Source of the DNA: Grimontia sedimenti
GTDB lineage: Bacteria > Pseudomonadota > Gammaproteobacteria > Enterobacterales > Vibrionaceae
NCBI RefSeq assembly: GCF_011045095.1
Contig: NZ_JAALDL010000006.1
Span: 1-64,000 of the forward strand
Direction: 5' to 3'
Length of the DNA: 64,000 bases
Shown here: piece by piece, positions 53,140 through 62,292 of the stretch
Layout: every line of letters starts with the position of its first letter
Numbering within the stretch: position 1 is the stretch's first letter
Notes under the pieces: model-generated
What the model saw: the letters and a program-made list of their open reading frames with translations, nothing else
The model's database searches: none
What the model was told of the DNA's origin: nothing
Made by a program: the position numbers and the translations under genes

Positions 53140-53885
53140 TGGTTTTCCTCCAACGACAGCGAAGAATTCAGACCAATGCGGAAAGCATGACCGAGAGACT
53201 GCTCATGGAAAATGAGCAAGGAGATGGAGTCGGCATGATTTGCAGCAACCAGCACTTGGGAAACAGGTCGATTCTCCTGTTCCACAATCACATTCACACA
53301 CCTTTCGATGACTGGAACCAGTTTGGAATTGATTTGGTTTCCCGCAATTTTATAAATGGGAATGGAGAGAGAGGAAGATTCAATGGCTTCCATTTTGGAA
53401 GCTTGGGGCTTTTCGACGGTCACCCAAGCTGCGACAAACGCCAGCAAAACGGCAATCAGATAAGGAATCCACCCCATTGGCACACGCTGACTTTTTTCTG
53501 CCTCGGGCTCAGAAGGCGTTGCCAGCTTGCTCGGGTTCGCCTCCAAGACCAGCAGATAGCCCATCTTGGGAATGGTTTTGATCACCATCTGATCTTTCGC
53601 GTTGTCATTAAATGCTTTGCGTAAAAGTGAAATGCTTTGATTGACGCTGCTTTCATCCACCACCAGCCCCCGCGGCTCCCAAACATCCGCCAGAATTTGC
53701 TGGCGCGATACTATCTCTCCTTTCTCTTTGATCAAGAGTTGAAGCAACAGTGATTCATTGAGCGATAACTCAGTCACTTCACCTGTATCTTCATTGGTCA
53801 GGGTATGGAGTCGGGTGTCTAAGAGGAAGGTATCCCCAATACGGTAGTAGGCAGACACCTGCTCTGGGTTAGATTCGTTACTCAC
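53127..53885 (-). CDS. ToxR-like transmembrane transcriptional regulator
   Basis: A 252-residue protein with an N-terminal OmpR/ToxR-type winged helix (about 20-115, LSLNESLLLQLLIKEKGEIV, SRQQILADVWEPRGLVVDES, KTIPKMGYLLV), a linker, a single membrane helix (GWIPYLIAVLLAFVAAWVTV, about 138-157) and a ~95-residue periplasmic domain with two cysteines. It binds DNA from the membrane in response to an envelope signal. It overlaps the small partner gene. Length and layout resemble the bile-sensing VtrA of V. parahaemolyticus, but similarity in the periplasmic part cannot be judged here. Confidence 0.82.
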   Translation of the reverse strand: MSNESNPEQVSAYYRIGDTFLLDTRLHTLTNEDTGEVTELSLNESLLLQLLIKEKGEIVSRQQILADVWEPRGLVVDESSVNQSISLLRKAFNDNAKDQMVIKTIPKMGYLLVLEANPSKLATPSEPEAEKSQRVPMGWIPYLIAVLLAFVAAWVTVEKPQASKMEAIESSSLSIPIYKIAGNQINSKLVPVIERCVNVIVEQENRPVSQVLVAANHADSISLLIFHEQSLGHAFRIGLNSSLSLEENQCKL

Positions 53886-53987
53886 ACGCTTCCCGGTTTA
53901 CTCAATGATATGGCAACAAAATTAGCTAATGGGACAAACCTAAGACTGTCCAATTTCGATACAAAAGCACAATGGCCCGGTAAAACG

Positions 53988-54017
53988 GAAAAAGGCATGT
54001 CACTCCAGACATGCCTG
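53988..54017 (-). terminator. Terminator of the OmpA-family gene
   Basis: The minus strand reads AGGCATGTC-TGGAGT-GACATGCCT followed by TTTTTCC, about 30 bp after the stop. Confidence 0.85.
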
Positions 54018-54044
54018 ATTTCTTTGGGTATCGTCCCGCAGCCT

Positions 54045-55004
54045 TTAAAGCAGAGTGATCTCTACCGAGCGCTCCAGCAATGCATCTGATTGAGAAATTG
54101 GCGATTGGTCTGCCACTGAAAGAACAACAATACGGTCAGATTCCACGCCTTTGCTCACCAAGTAGTCTGCAACCGCATCGGCGCGGGCAGCAGAAACACG
54201 TTGGTTTGTCGCATCAGAACCACTGGTATCGGTGCGGCCAATCAGCTCAGCTTGCAGATGAGGGTTCGCCAGCATGGCATGCGCGACTTCATTCAGGTTA
54301 AACGCACCGTATTCGTTAATATCAGAGCTGCCTACTTGGAAAGGAAGCACGTAGTGAGCGCGTGAAGGCACTTCTTCAACCACTTCTAAGGTTTTTACCA
54401 CTTCCTCTGTCACCAACATTGGTGTTTCTGGCTGGCCAAACTTGTAGCTCATGCCCCAGTAGACTTGGTGAAGGTCTGTCTTACCACCATTGGCTTTTTC
54501 AACGTCAGCATAAATGTCGTAACCAACTTGGGTGCTTACTGCGTGGGTCAGTTGATATTCAAGTCCGACACCCGCCGCAACCACTGCGTTTTCTTTTTTG
54601 AATACGTCGCCATCTGTGTTGTCAGCAAAAATGTAAGCACCACCCACTTTACCGAACATAGACAGGTTCTCAGTCACGTTCAGGTCACCTTTTACACCCA
54701 TTTCTGCGATGTGAAGATCCGCATTTGCGCCTTCATTCAGACCAAAGTCATTCATGTAGCCATAGCCACCATACACACTGAAATGGTTACCAAAGTCATA
54801 ACCTGCTTCCAGTTTGAGTGCATGCGCATCATGTTCAGAACCTGACGGCATTTCTGATTCTTCAATCAGGCCCATACCCGTACCGGCACCGATATAAAAA
54901 CCTTCGCCAGTGGCTTGTTGAACATCTGCCTCTGCAGCAAATGCCTGTGGTGCAATACCAAACATGCTGATGAGGATAGCGGAAGAAATGAATGTCTTTT
55001 TCAT
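54045..55004 (-). CDS. OmpA-family outer membrane protein
   Basis: A 319-residue protein with a signal peptide (MKKTFISSAILISMFGIAPQ ... AFAAEA), an eight-stranded beta-barrel (about 25-195, GFYIGAGTGMGLIEESEMPS, HFSVYGGYGYMNDFGLNEGA, YWGMSYKFGQPE) and a C-terminal OmpA-like peptidoglycan-binding domain (about 215-319, AELIGRTDTSGSDATNQRVS, AARADAVADYLVSKGV). The usual NxxLSxxRAxxV signature appears as NQRVSAARADAV. It anchors the outer membrane to the wall. It is monocistronic. Confidence 0.9.
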   Translation of the reverse strand: MKKTFISSAILISMFGIAPQAFAAEADVQQATGEGFYIGAGTGMGLIEESEMPSGSEHDAHALKLEAGYDFGNHFSVYGGYGYMNDFGLNEGANADLHIAEMGVKGDLNVTENLSMFGKVGGAYIFADNTDGDVFKKENAVVAAGVGLEYQLTHAVSTQVGYDIYADVEKANGGKTDLHQVYWGMSYKFGQPETPMLVTEEVVKTLEVVEEVPSRAHYVLPFQVGSSDINEYGAFNLNEVAHAMLANPHLQAELIGRTDTSGSDATNQRVSAARADAVADYLVSKGVESDRIVVLSVADQSPISQSDALLERSVEITLL

Positions 55005-55368
55005 GATGGTTACCTTTATTGGTTATTCGTTTTCAAAGGCAAATCCCTGCCAACGTCACTGCTTTTTAATACCCGCTGGCTAATGCGGATATCGTCCGTT
55101 GCAAACACAAATCCACCTTGTCGGTGGAGGAAGGAGAAGACCAATAAACGGTTGTGATTCGTTGTAATGAGAGCTAATCAGGAGGGTTAAATAGGCATAA
55201 AAAGATATGAATAACATTCAATAAACCCTTCAAGACATTGTTTTAACGAGGTTTAAATGTGAACGCCATTAAACCGGGTTTTGCTGGATTTATCGGTAAT
55301 CGAAAGGGTTTTTCCTGGGATAGCAAAGTGCAAAATGTATCGATTCGGGCAAAAGGTCATTTTTTTTT

Positions 55369-55416
55369 GCCAGTCAATCTCGCTGAATCCTGCATCTTCA
55401 GGTTGTTTGGGTATAC
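55369..55416 (-). repeat. Dispersed palindromic repeat, copy C
   Basis: The minus strand starts GTATACCCAAACAACCTGAA and continues GATGCAGGATTCAGCGAGATTGAC, the same ends as the block at 33581. It lies in the 55005-55507 intergenic region, which otherwise shows no gene or clear signal. Confidence 0.7.
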
Positions 55417-55507
55417 ATGTTGAACGGAAAGATTTTTCCCTTTTTTTATTAAAGTATTACGTCGCAATACCGATACATAGGGGGTAAGAAGTCAAAGTCA
55501 GGTTCAC

Positions 55508-56017
55508 ATGCATATTCACGCGCTCGACAAAGCCCAACTCATTTCAGATATACAGCTCGGGGGAAATCTCAACCATGCTGTGTGTCAGGGCCGTCGTTCG
55601 GATTTTGCATTGATGTTGGCGTTGCTTTCTGGAGACGCTACCGAAACCACACCACTCAATCCCCCTTATCCAGAAAAGGTGACAGAAGCGCAGCTTCGAA
55701 AAGCGTTTGATCTTCCTGAACCTACCCGTCTGGTTGCTGAAGAAAGAGACTATGAACTCTGCGGTTCTCAGGCTGATGCCTTTCACAAAGCGGGTTTGGT
55801 CAGCGCAAAGCTGAATGACTGTGTAAGCCCTTCAGCATTACATTTTCCTGCTATTGGAACACACAATTTAGGGGAAGATGTTTATCATAATTTGTCAGGA
55901 CATCAACGAAGACAATTAGATAGCGAAAATGGCAAGACTGCCGCACTGGATCCGGTAAATTTATATAATCAATTGGTGACAGCAAAGCGCTTCAATGAAA
56001 TGCATATTCAAGCGTAA
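55508..56017 (+). CDS. VC2046/SO_2500 family protein
   Basis: A 169-residue soluble protein starting MHIHALDKAQLISDIQLGGN, with CQGRRSDFALMLALLSGDA and a C-terminal RRQLDSENGKTAALDPVNLY segment. I recognise it as the conserved hypothetical family typified by V. cholerae VC2046, known from vibrios and shewanellae. Its function is not established. It stands in the same neighbourhood as an SDR-like gene and adhE, as the V. cholerae numbering would suggest. Confidence 0.65.
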   Translation: MHIHALDKAQLISDIQLGGNLNHAVCQGRRSDFALMLALLSGDATETTPLNPPYPEKVTEAQLRKAFDLPEPTRLVAEERDYELCGSQADAFHKAGLVSAKLNDCVSPSALHFPAIGTHNLGEDVYHNLSGHQRRQLDSENGKTAALDPVNLYNQLVTAKRFNEMHIQA

Positions 56018-56284
56018 TCTATTGATTTTATTACCACTAGAACGTTCCAATACCATACTCATCACACCAATTCAACTTCTTCCATTCGAAAAAATCAAAC
56101 TGTGATCACTTACTAAAAAATCATTTTGCACACAGTTTGCACAACCTTTTTTGAACAAATTCACACCACTTTCGTCGATCATGGTCCAAGATTGTTATCC
56201 GCCTCTTAAAAAGCTGGGTATAAGTTGTTAGTCATCGTCGTATAACAATGAAGTGTGTCGGAAATATAATAGAAAGGTAAGACA

Positions 56285-56971
56285 ATGGATATCGCTAAAT
56301 CCGTCATTGTGATTACAGCTGCTGGGACTCCAACAGGTCGCGCTATGGCTGAACATTTTTGCAGGCTCAACGCCCGCGTTGCTCTCGTGGATACTGACGC
56401 AAGCCAACTTCAGGCTACTTACGATTCTTGTGTGAATGTTGGTGGTGTGTGTTTCTCATTCTTCCTTGCTAATCGCAGTGTGGAAAACATTTCCTACCTG
56501 TTTGAAGAGGTCAATCGTGAGATGGGAGCTGTGGATGTACTTATCAACTACTGGCAAGGCGGATCGCTGCCAAATTTGCTCGCCAGTCAGGAAGCTGCCA
56601 ACGATGTAGTTAAAGATACCATTGCTGACGTTGCCTCTAACCTGTACCTGTTTGGACGTGGCGCAGCTTTTAATATGCTTAACAAAGGCCGCAAGGGCGT
56701 GATAGTGAATATCCCTGGCGTCCTTTCTTCCGGCAACAGTGCCCCAACGTTTGACAGCTCTAACGCTGTGATTAAAGGCCTGACCCGCAGCTGGGCACAA
56801 GAACTGGAACACGCGAACATTCGAGTAGGCGGCGTATTGCCAAGGCTACGCCAAAGTGATGAAGGTAACGTTCACTACCACCCTGCAGTGAACTACGACA
56901 TGATTGATGGTGCCGCTTACATCGTCGAAAACGACAGTTTCACCGGCCGTATCTTAGAAGCAGCGAGTTAA
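56285..56971 (+). CDS. Short-chain dehydrogenase-like protein lacking the catalytic YxxxK
   Basis: A 228-residue Rossmann protein of the SDR superfamily. The nucleotide-binding loop is ITAAGTPTGRAMAEHF and an Asp follows strand 2 (VALVDTDAS). The usual catalytic YSASKAAVIGLTRS appears as FDSSNAVIKGLTRS, so Tyr becomes Phe156 and Lys becomes Asn160; the upstream Ser (LSSGNSA) is kept. Catalysis of the normal kind is not expected. It may bind nucleotide or act as a regulator. AAGGTAAGACA precedes the ATG. It converges on adhE across a terminator. Confidence 0.82.
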   Translation: MDIAKSVIVITAAGTPTGRAMAEHFCRLNARVALVDTDASQLQATYDSCVNVGGVCFSFFLANRSVENISYLFEEVNREMGAVDVLINYWQGGSLPNLLASQEAANDVVKDTIADVASNLYLFGRGAAFNMLNKGRKGVIVNIPGVLSSGNSAPTFDSSNAVIKGLTRSWAQELEHANIRVGGVLPRLRQSDEGNVHYHPAVNYDMIDGAAYIVENDSFTGRILEAAS

Positions 56972-57097
56972 ACGGCTGGTGAAGTTTGCCGTAGCCGCTT
57001 CTATGCCCTGTTAAATTGAAGTGACAGCACATCAGGCGATTGGATAGGTCCCGTCGTCAGGGAGTTGTCACCTCAAAAGGGTATTGCCACTGCCAAT

Positions 57098-57125
57098 AAA
57101 AAAGCCCGCTTACGCGGGCTTTCTC
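57098..57125. terminator. Terminator between SDR-like gene and adhE
   Basis: AAAAAAGCCCGC-TTAC-GCGGGCTTTC. A-rich on the left gives a T tract for minus-strand adhE transcripts. Confidence 0.88.
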
Positions 57126-57144
57126 TTTATTTCTGAATCAGAAA

Positions 57145-59853
57145 TTATGCTTTAGCAGCTTCTTTCTTTGCTTTCGCAGCTGGTTTAGCGGCTGCAGCGT
57201 TACGGTCTTCACTTTTCTTAATAACCGTAGTGCCTTCGAAAGTCTCACCTTCTACGAATGCTTTACCGTAGTAAGATGCCAGCAGAACTTCTTTCAGCTC
57301 AGTGATCAGAGGGTAGCGTGGGTTCGCACCAGTACATTGGTCATCGAACGCTTCAACTGCCAGCTCGTCAATCTTCGCCAGGAAGTCAGCTTCCTTCACA
57401 CCCGCTTCCTGAATAGACATTGGGATATCCAGGTTGCCTTTCAGCTCGTCCAACCATGCCAGAAGACGTTGGATCTTCTGAGCCGTGCGGTCGCCCGCTT
57501 GAGTCAGACCCAGGTGGTCAGCCACTTCTGCGTAACGACGACGTGCTTGTGGACGGTCGTACTGAGAGAACGCAGTTTGCTTAGTTGGGTTGTCGTTTGC
57601 GTTGTAACGAACAACGTTAGAAATCAGCAGTGCGTTCGCCAGGCCGTGTGGCAGGTGGAACTCAGCACCGATTTTGTGCGCCATTGAGTGACATACACCC
57701 AGGAAGGCGTTCGCAAACGCGATACCAGCGATAGTTGCTGCGTTGTGCACTTTCTCACGAGCGATTGGGTCGTTTGCACCGTTCGCGTAGCTAGAAGGCA
57801 GGTATTCTTTCAGCATCTTCAGTGCTTGCAGAGCCTGACCGTCAGAGTATTCGTTCGCCAGAACAGATACGTAAGCTTCCAGTGCGTGAGTGACTGCGTC
57901 GTAACCACCGAATGCGGTCAGCGACTTAGGCATGTTCATCACCAGGTTCGCATCTACGATAGCCATTTGAGGCGTCAGCTCGTAGTCAGCCAGTGGGTAT
58001 TTCGCACCGGTCTTGTCGTCAGTTACAACCGCGAATGGCGTCACTTCTGAACCTGTACCTGAAGTGGTAGTGATACATACCAGTTCCGCTTTCTTACCCA
58101 TTTTAGGGAACTTGTAGATACGCTTACGGATGTCCATAAAGCGCATTGCCAGTTCTTCGAAATGCGTTTCTGGGTGCTCGTACATTACCCACATGATTTT
58201 CGCAGCATCCATTGGTGAACCACCGCCCAGTGCGATAATCACGTCTGGCTGGAAGCTTTGCATTGCTGCAGCACCTTTTTCTACTACAGTCAGCGTTGGG
58301 TCAGCTTCTACTTCGAAGAAGGTCTGTACTTCCATGCCTTGCGCTTTCAGCAGGGCAACAACTTCGTCTGAGTAACCGTTGTTGAACAGGAAGCGGTCAG
58401 TTACAACCATTGCGCGTTTCTTACCTTCCAGATCACCCAGTGCGATTGGCAGGCTGCCACGACGGAAGTAGATAGATTTCGGTAGTTTGTGCCACAGCAT
58501 GTTTTCAGCTCGCTTCGCTACAGTTTTCTTGTTGATAAGGTGCTTAGGACCAACGTTCTCAGAGATTGAGTTACCACCCCAAGAACCACAACCCAGAGTC
58601 AGTGATGGTGCAACGTTGAAGTTGTACAGGTCACCGATACCACCGTGAGTGGTTGGGATGTTCACAAGAATACGTGCGGTTTTCAGCTTGTCGCCGAAGT
58701 ATTTGATGCGCTCTTGGTTGACGTCTTGGTTGGTGTACAGGCCAGAGGTGTGGCCGATACCGCCGATTTCAACCATGGTGACTGCTTGAGCTACTGCGTC
58801 TTCAAAATCCGTTGCACGGAACAGACCCAGTGTTGGAGACAGTTTTTCGTGAGCAAATGCGTCATCAACAGACACTTTGTCCAGACCTTCACCTACCAGT
58901 ACTTTGGTATCAGCTGGAACGGTTACGCCTGCCATTTCAGCAATCGCTGCAGCTGGCTGACCAACGATGTTTGCGTTCAGAGCGCCATCAATCAGCAGTA
59001 CTTTACGTACTTTGTCTGCTTCATCTTTGCTCAGTACATAACCTTTGTGAGAAGCAAAACGCTCTTTCACTTCGTCGTATACAGCGTCAACAACGATCGC
59101 TGCCTGCTCAGAAGCACACACTACACCGTTATCGAAAGTCTTAGACATCAGGATAGAAGCAACTGCACGCTTGATGTCAGCTGTTTCGTCGATGACAACA
59201 GGAACGTTACCTGCACCTACGCCGATAGCTGGTTTACCAGAAGAGTAAGCCGCTTTAACCATGCCTGGGCCACCCGTTGCCAGGATCAGGTTGATGTCAT
59301 CGTGCTTCATCAGCGCGTTAGACAGCTCTACTGAAGGCTGGTCAATCCAACCGATGATGTCTTTTGGTGCGCCCGCTGCCACTGCTGCGTCCAGAACCAG
59401 TTTAGCTGCATCATTAGTAGAGTTTTTCGCACGTGGGTGTGGCGAGAAGATAATACCGTTACGGGTCTTCAGAGAAATCAGAGATTTGAAGATCGCGGTA
59501 GAAGTCGGGTTGGTAGTTGGAACGATACCACAGATGATACCTACTGGCTCAGCGATAGTGAAAGTACCGAACTCGTCGTTCTCTTCCAAGATGCCGCAGG
59601 TTTTTTCATCTTTGTATTTGTTGTAGATGAATTCAGAAGCGAAGTGGTTTTTGATGACTTTGTCTTCGACAATACCCATGCCAGATTCCGCAACAGCTTG
59701 TTGAGCCAGAGGAATACGGGCGTTGTTAGCAGCCAAAGACGCAGCACGGAAGATTTTGTCTACTTGCTCTTGAGAGAAAGTTGCAAACTCTTTCTGCGCT
59801 TTCTTTACACGCTCAACCATTGCGTTGAGTTCGGCTACGTTAGTTACAGGCAT
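57145..59853 (-). CDS. adhE: Bifunctional acetaldehyde-CoA/alcohol dehydrogenase
   Basis: A 902-residue fermentative enzyme that reduces acetyl-CoA to acetaldehyde and then ethanol. The N-terminal aldehyde dehydrogenase half (about 1-440) has the catalytic Cys in SKTFDNGVVCASEQA. The C-terminal iron alcohol dehydrogenase half (about 450-870) has ALGGGSPMDAAKIMW and the metal ligands in GVCHSMAHKIGAEFHLPHG. An Ala/Lys-rich tail (PAAKAKKEAAKA) ends the protein. AGGAGACAACT precedes the ATG. The 605-bp upstream region contains FNR-like and CRP-like boxes. The protein is known to form spirosomes in relatives. Confidence 0.96.
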   Translation of the reverse strand: MPVTNVAELNAMVERVKKAQKEFATFSQEQVDKIFRAASLAANNARIPLAQQAVAESGMGIVEDKVIKNHFASEFIYNKYKDEKTCGILEENDEFGTFTIAEPVGIICGIVPTTNPTSTAIFKSLISLKTRNGIIFSPHPRAKNSTNDAAKLVLDAAVAAGAPKDIIGWIDQPSVELSNALMKHDDINLILATGGPGMVKAAYSSGKPAIGVGAGNVPVVIDETADIKRAVASILMSKTFDNGVVCASEQAAIVVDAVYDEVKERFASHKGYVLSKDEADKVRKVLLIDGALNANIVGQPAAAIAEMAGVTVPADTKVLVGEGLDKVSVDDAFAHEKLSPTLGLFRATDFEDAVAQAVTMVEIGGIGHTSGLYTNQDVNQERIKYFGDKLKTARILVNIPTTHGGIGDLYNFNVAPSLTLGCGSWGGNSISENVGPKHLINKKTVAKRAENMLWHKLPKSIYFRRGSLPIALGDLEGKKRAMVVTDRFLFNNGYSDEVVALLKAQGMEVQTFFEVEADPTLTVVEKGAAAMQSFQPDVIIALGGGSPMDAAKIMWVMYEHPETHFEELAMRFMDIRKRIYKFPKMGKKAELVCITTTSGTGSEVTPFAVVTDDKTGAKYPLADYELTPQMAIVDANLVMNMPKSLTAFGGYDAVTHALEAYVSVLANEYSDGQALQALKMLKEYLPSSYANGANDPIAREKVHNAATIAGIAFANAFLGVCHSMAHKIGAEFHLPHGLANALLISNVVRYNANDNPTKQTAFSQYDRPQARRRYAEVADHLGLTQAGDRTAQKIQRLLAWLDELKGNLDIPMSIQEAGVKEADFLAKIDELAVEAFDDQCTGANPRYPLITELKEVLLASYYGKAFVEGETFEGTTVIKKSEDRNAAAAKPAAKAKKEAAKA

Positions 59854-60007
59854 AGTTGTCTCCTACATACCTAAAGATTGAAAATTATTTAGTAACTACA
59901 TGCTCGTTTAGTTAGAGGCCTAAGCGTCACACTTCCTCAGTGAGCCTTGGCAAGCATTTAGTAAATAACTTTCAAAACTGATTATAGATTTTCACAAAAG
60001 CAGAAAA

Positions 60008-60021
60008 TTGATCGGGATCAT
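60008..60021. promoter_or_regulatory. FNR-like box upstream of adhE
   Basis: TTGATCGGGATCAT matches TTGAT-N4-ATCAA at nine of ten positions, 155 bp before the adhE start. It fits anaerobic control of fermentation. Confidence 0.5.
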
Positions 60022-60201
60022 GTGTAGTAAACTTTCACAAAGATTTTCATCATCCGGTCAATAATCAATCAAATCACGCTATAATCGACGTTTTGAAAGC
60101 CTAAAACCACAAAAAAACTACGCGAATGTAACACATGCGTTTTGTGTCTCATACACCTGTATAACTTCTTTTTCGTATGTTGTCCCAGTTAGATTTTCAG
60201 A

Positions 60202-60217
60202 TGTGACCGCTATCACA
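60202..60217. promoter_or_regulatory. CRP box in the adhE/ychE intergenic region
   Basis: TGTGACCGCTATCACA is an exact match to TGTGA-N6-TCACA. It lies about 350 bp before adhE and 240 bp before the MarC-family gene, so it could act on either. The 59854-60458 stretch shows no gene. Confidence 0.65.
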
Positions 60218-60458
60218 TGCATAGATTGACAACTTAGCGTACCGAGAAGTTTCCAGCTCTTACATACCCGTTATATTTAGTACACTTATTGCTCATAGAG
60301 CCCGAAATACCTGACTTCCGAACCAGGAAAAAATATTTCTCGTTGACGCTGCCGCTGTGGATTGGCATTTCATCTTTCGACGTTATACTAGCGCCCAAGA
60401 TTGGCACTTTTGCGATCCACATCTAATCCTTCCGTTTCTCAGATTCGAGTGTTTGGGA

Positions 60459-61097
60459 ATGAATAGCATCGAACTTGTAATATTTTTTCAATTTTTCATT
60501 GGTTTGTTTGCCGCCGTGAACCCGTTGGGCATCATGCCTATCTTTGTTTCTTTAACTGCCCATCAGGATCCAGTTGAACGGAACAAGACTGCATATACGG
60601 CAAGTCTAGCCGTGGCTGCCATTCTGGTTGTCTCATTATTGGCGGGTCAGTTACTGCTGGATTTCTTCAGCATATCCCTGGACTCTTTCCGTGTAGCGGG
60701 TGGCCTGCTGCTGGTTAGCATTGCCTTCACCATGATGAGCGGTAAGCTGGGTGAAGATAAACAAAATAAACAGGAACAATCAGAGTCAGTTAGCCGCGAA
60801 CAGATTGGTGTTGTGCCACTGGCGATGCCACTTCTGGCCGGCCCTGGCGCTATCAGTTCGACCATTGTTTATGCCAGCCGTTATCCAGGCTCTGTTGATA
60901 CTTTTGGTCTTATCGCCAGTATTTGTATTTTTGCTGCGGGTATCTGGGGCTTACTGCGACTGGCACCAACCATCGTGAAGTTTCTGGGCCAGACTGGCAT
61001 CAACGTCATCACCCGTATTATGGGTTTGATTCTGGCAGCTCTTGGTATTGAATTTATTGCCAATGGTCTTCGTGCCTTGTTCCCTGGCCTAAGCTAA
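60459..61097 (+). CDS. ychE: MarC/UPF0056 family membrane protein (YchE-like)
   Basis: A 212-residue protein with six membrane helices. VIFFQFFIGLFAAVNPLGIM, then FVSLTAHQDPVERNKTAYTA and VPLAMPLLAGPGAISSTIVY are family signatures. In E. coli the homologue ychE is also adjacent to adhE. The function is not known; the old MarC antibiotic-resistance link was withdrawn. I chose ATG 60459, where family similarity starts, although the frame is open from 60357. Confidence 0.88.
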   Translation: MNSIELVIFFQFFIGLFAAVNPLGIMPIFVSLTAHQDPVERNKTAYTASLAVAAILVVSLLAGQLLLDFFSISLDSFRVAGGLLLVSIAFTMMSGKLGEDKQNKQEQSESVSREQIGVVPLAMPLLAGPGAISSTIVYASRYPGSVDTFGLIASICIFAAGIWGLLRLAPTIVKFLGQTGINVITRIMGLILAALGIEFIANGLRALFPGLS

Positions 61098-61114
61098 ACA
61101 TTCCTTGTTTTATA

Positions 61115-61140
61115 GCCCGCTCATCTCCCGAGCGGGTTTC
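61115..61140 (+). terminator. Terminator of the MarC-family gene
   Basis: CCCGCTC-ATCTCCC-GAGCGGG then TTTCTCC. It has a 7-bp stem and a short T tract. Confidence 0.75.
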
Positions 61141-61185
61141 TCCTGCTAAACTTTTCATATCTAAATACTTTCCAGAGTACTTGGC

Positions 61186-62013
61186 ATGAGCAGGAATGCT
61201 GTTCAGGAGACCCTTTACACCACCATTTTCGGCACTGAAACACGTGCTGGGAAAACCTTTGACATCATACTAATCATCATCATCCTCGCGTCTATTGCGG
61301 TATTGATGCTCGAGTCTGTCGGGGACATGCAAGCCAGGTATGGGGATTGGTTCTTCACTATCGAATGGGGATTCACACTCTTCTTTACTGTGGAGTATGC
61401 ACTGCGTCTATACTGCTCCCCTGCCCCCAAGGCGTATGCAAAGAGCTTTTACGGCATCGTCGATTTGCTTGCCATTCTCCCAACCTATATTGCCATGCTC
61501 TTCCCAGGCGCAAATTATCTGATGGCAGTCCGATTGCTCCGGGTACTGCGTATATTCCGGGTTCTGAAATTGATGCGCTATCTGGAAGAATCAAACGTCT
61601 TATTGGCTGCGCTTAAATCTTCTGGCAGGAAAATCTTTATCTTCTTCTATGCTGTGATGGTGTTGGTGACCATCTTTGGATCATTGATGTTTGTTATTGA
61701 GGGTCCTGAGCATGGTTTTACCAGCATTCCTTACAGCATTTACTGGGCCATAGTGACCATGACGACGGTCGGATACGGCGATTTAGTGCCACAAACGGAC
61801 ATTGGCAAAGCATTGGCCTCGATAACCATGCTGATGGGTTACTCCATCATTGCGGTTCCCACTGGCATTATCACCGCTCAAATGGGGCAACATATGACGA
61901 CACAAAGACAAACGACGCTTTGCCCCAATTGTTCTAAACCAGGGCACGAAAAGGACGCTGTTTTTTGTAAGTTTTGTGGTAGCGAACTAGCACAAAAAGA
62001 GAAAGAAACGTAA
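61186..62013 (+). CDS. Voltage-gated K+ channel-like ion transporter with C-terminal zinc ribbon
   Basis: A 275-residue six-helix channel. The S4 voltage sensor is MAVRLLRVLRIFRVLKLMRY with Arg/Lys every third residue, and the selectivity filter lies in VTMTTVGYGDLVP (about 185-200), followed by the pore-lining helix ASITMLMGYSIIAVPTGII. The cytoplasmic tail carries a zinc ribbon (CPNCSKPGHEKDAVFCKFCG, about 246-265). KvAP/Kch-type channels set membrane potential. The zinc ribbon suggests metal or redox gating or a structural cap, which is inference. Confidence 0.9.
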   Translation: MSRNAVQETLYTTIFGTETRAGKTFDIILIIIILASIAVLMLESVGDMQARYGDWFFTIEWGFTLFFTVEYALRLYCSPAPKAYAKSFYGIVDLLAILPTYIAMLFPGANYLMAVRLLRVLRIFRVLKLMRYLEESNVLLAALKSSGRKIFIFFYAVMVLVTIFGSLMFVIEGPEHGFTSIPYSIYWAIVTMTTVGYGDLVPQTDIGKALASITMLMGYSIIAVPTGIITAQMGQHMTTQRQTTLCPNCSKPGHEKDAVFCKFCGSELAQKEKET

Positions 62014-62024
62014 ACCAAACCTTG

Positions 62025-62063
62025 ATACCCAAACAGCCTGAATCTTCGGATTGTTTGGGTATA
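62025..62063. repeat. Dispersed palindromic repeat, copy D (full hairpin)
   Basis: ATACCCAAACAGCCTGAATC at the left, TTCGGATTGTTTGGGTAT at the right. The 11-bp arms are perfect and the centre also pairs (CCTGAA with TTCGG). It begins 12 bp after the channel gene stop and may act as its terminator. The rest of 62064-62247 shows nothing clear. Confidence 0.75.
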
Positions 62064-62247
62064 TTCAACTCGGGTTAAGGTAGAAAGGATATTATCGTTA
62101 CTAAGCCATCCAGAATGTGGTATCTCAACGCAATGAGCCATTTTTTGGTCGTACCAAAAGCTTGCATGATTTCCATTTTGTCCTTTTAGAAAATCATTCG
62201 CTTATCTCCCCTCTTGAGCTTCAAGCTTCCGGGAAGGCTTAATAACC

Positions 62248-62278
62248 AAAAAGCGGAGCCATTTGGCTCCGCTTTTTA
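62248..62278 (-). terminator. Rho-independent terminator of the porin gene
   Basis: AAAAAGCGGAGCC-ATTT-GGCTCCGCTTTTT, an almost fully complementary hairpin that can work in both directions, 15 bp after the porin stop. Confidence 0.9.
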
Positions 62279-62292
62279 GTTTCATTCACCCA

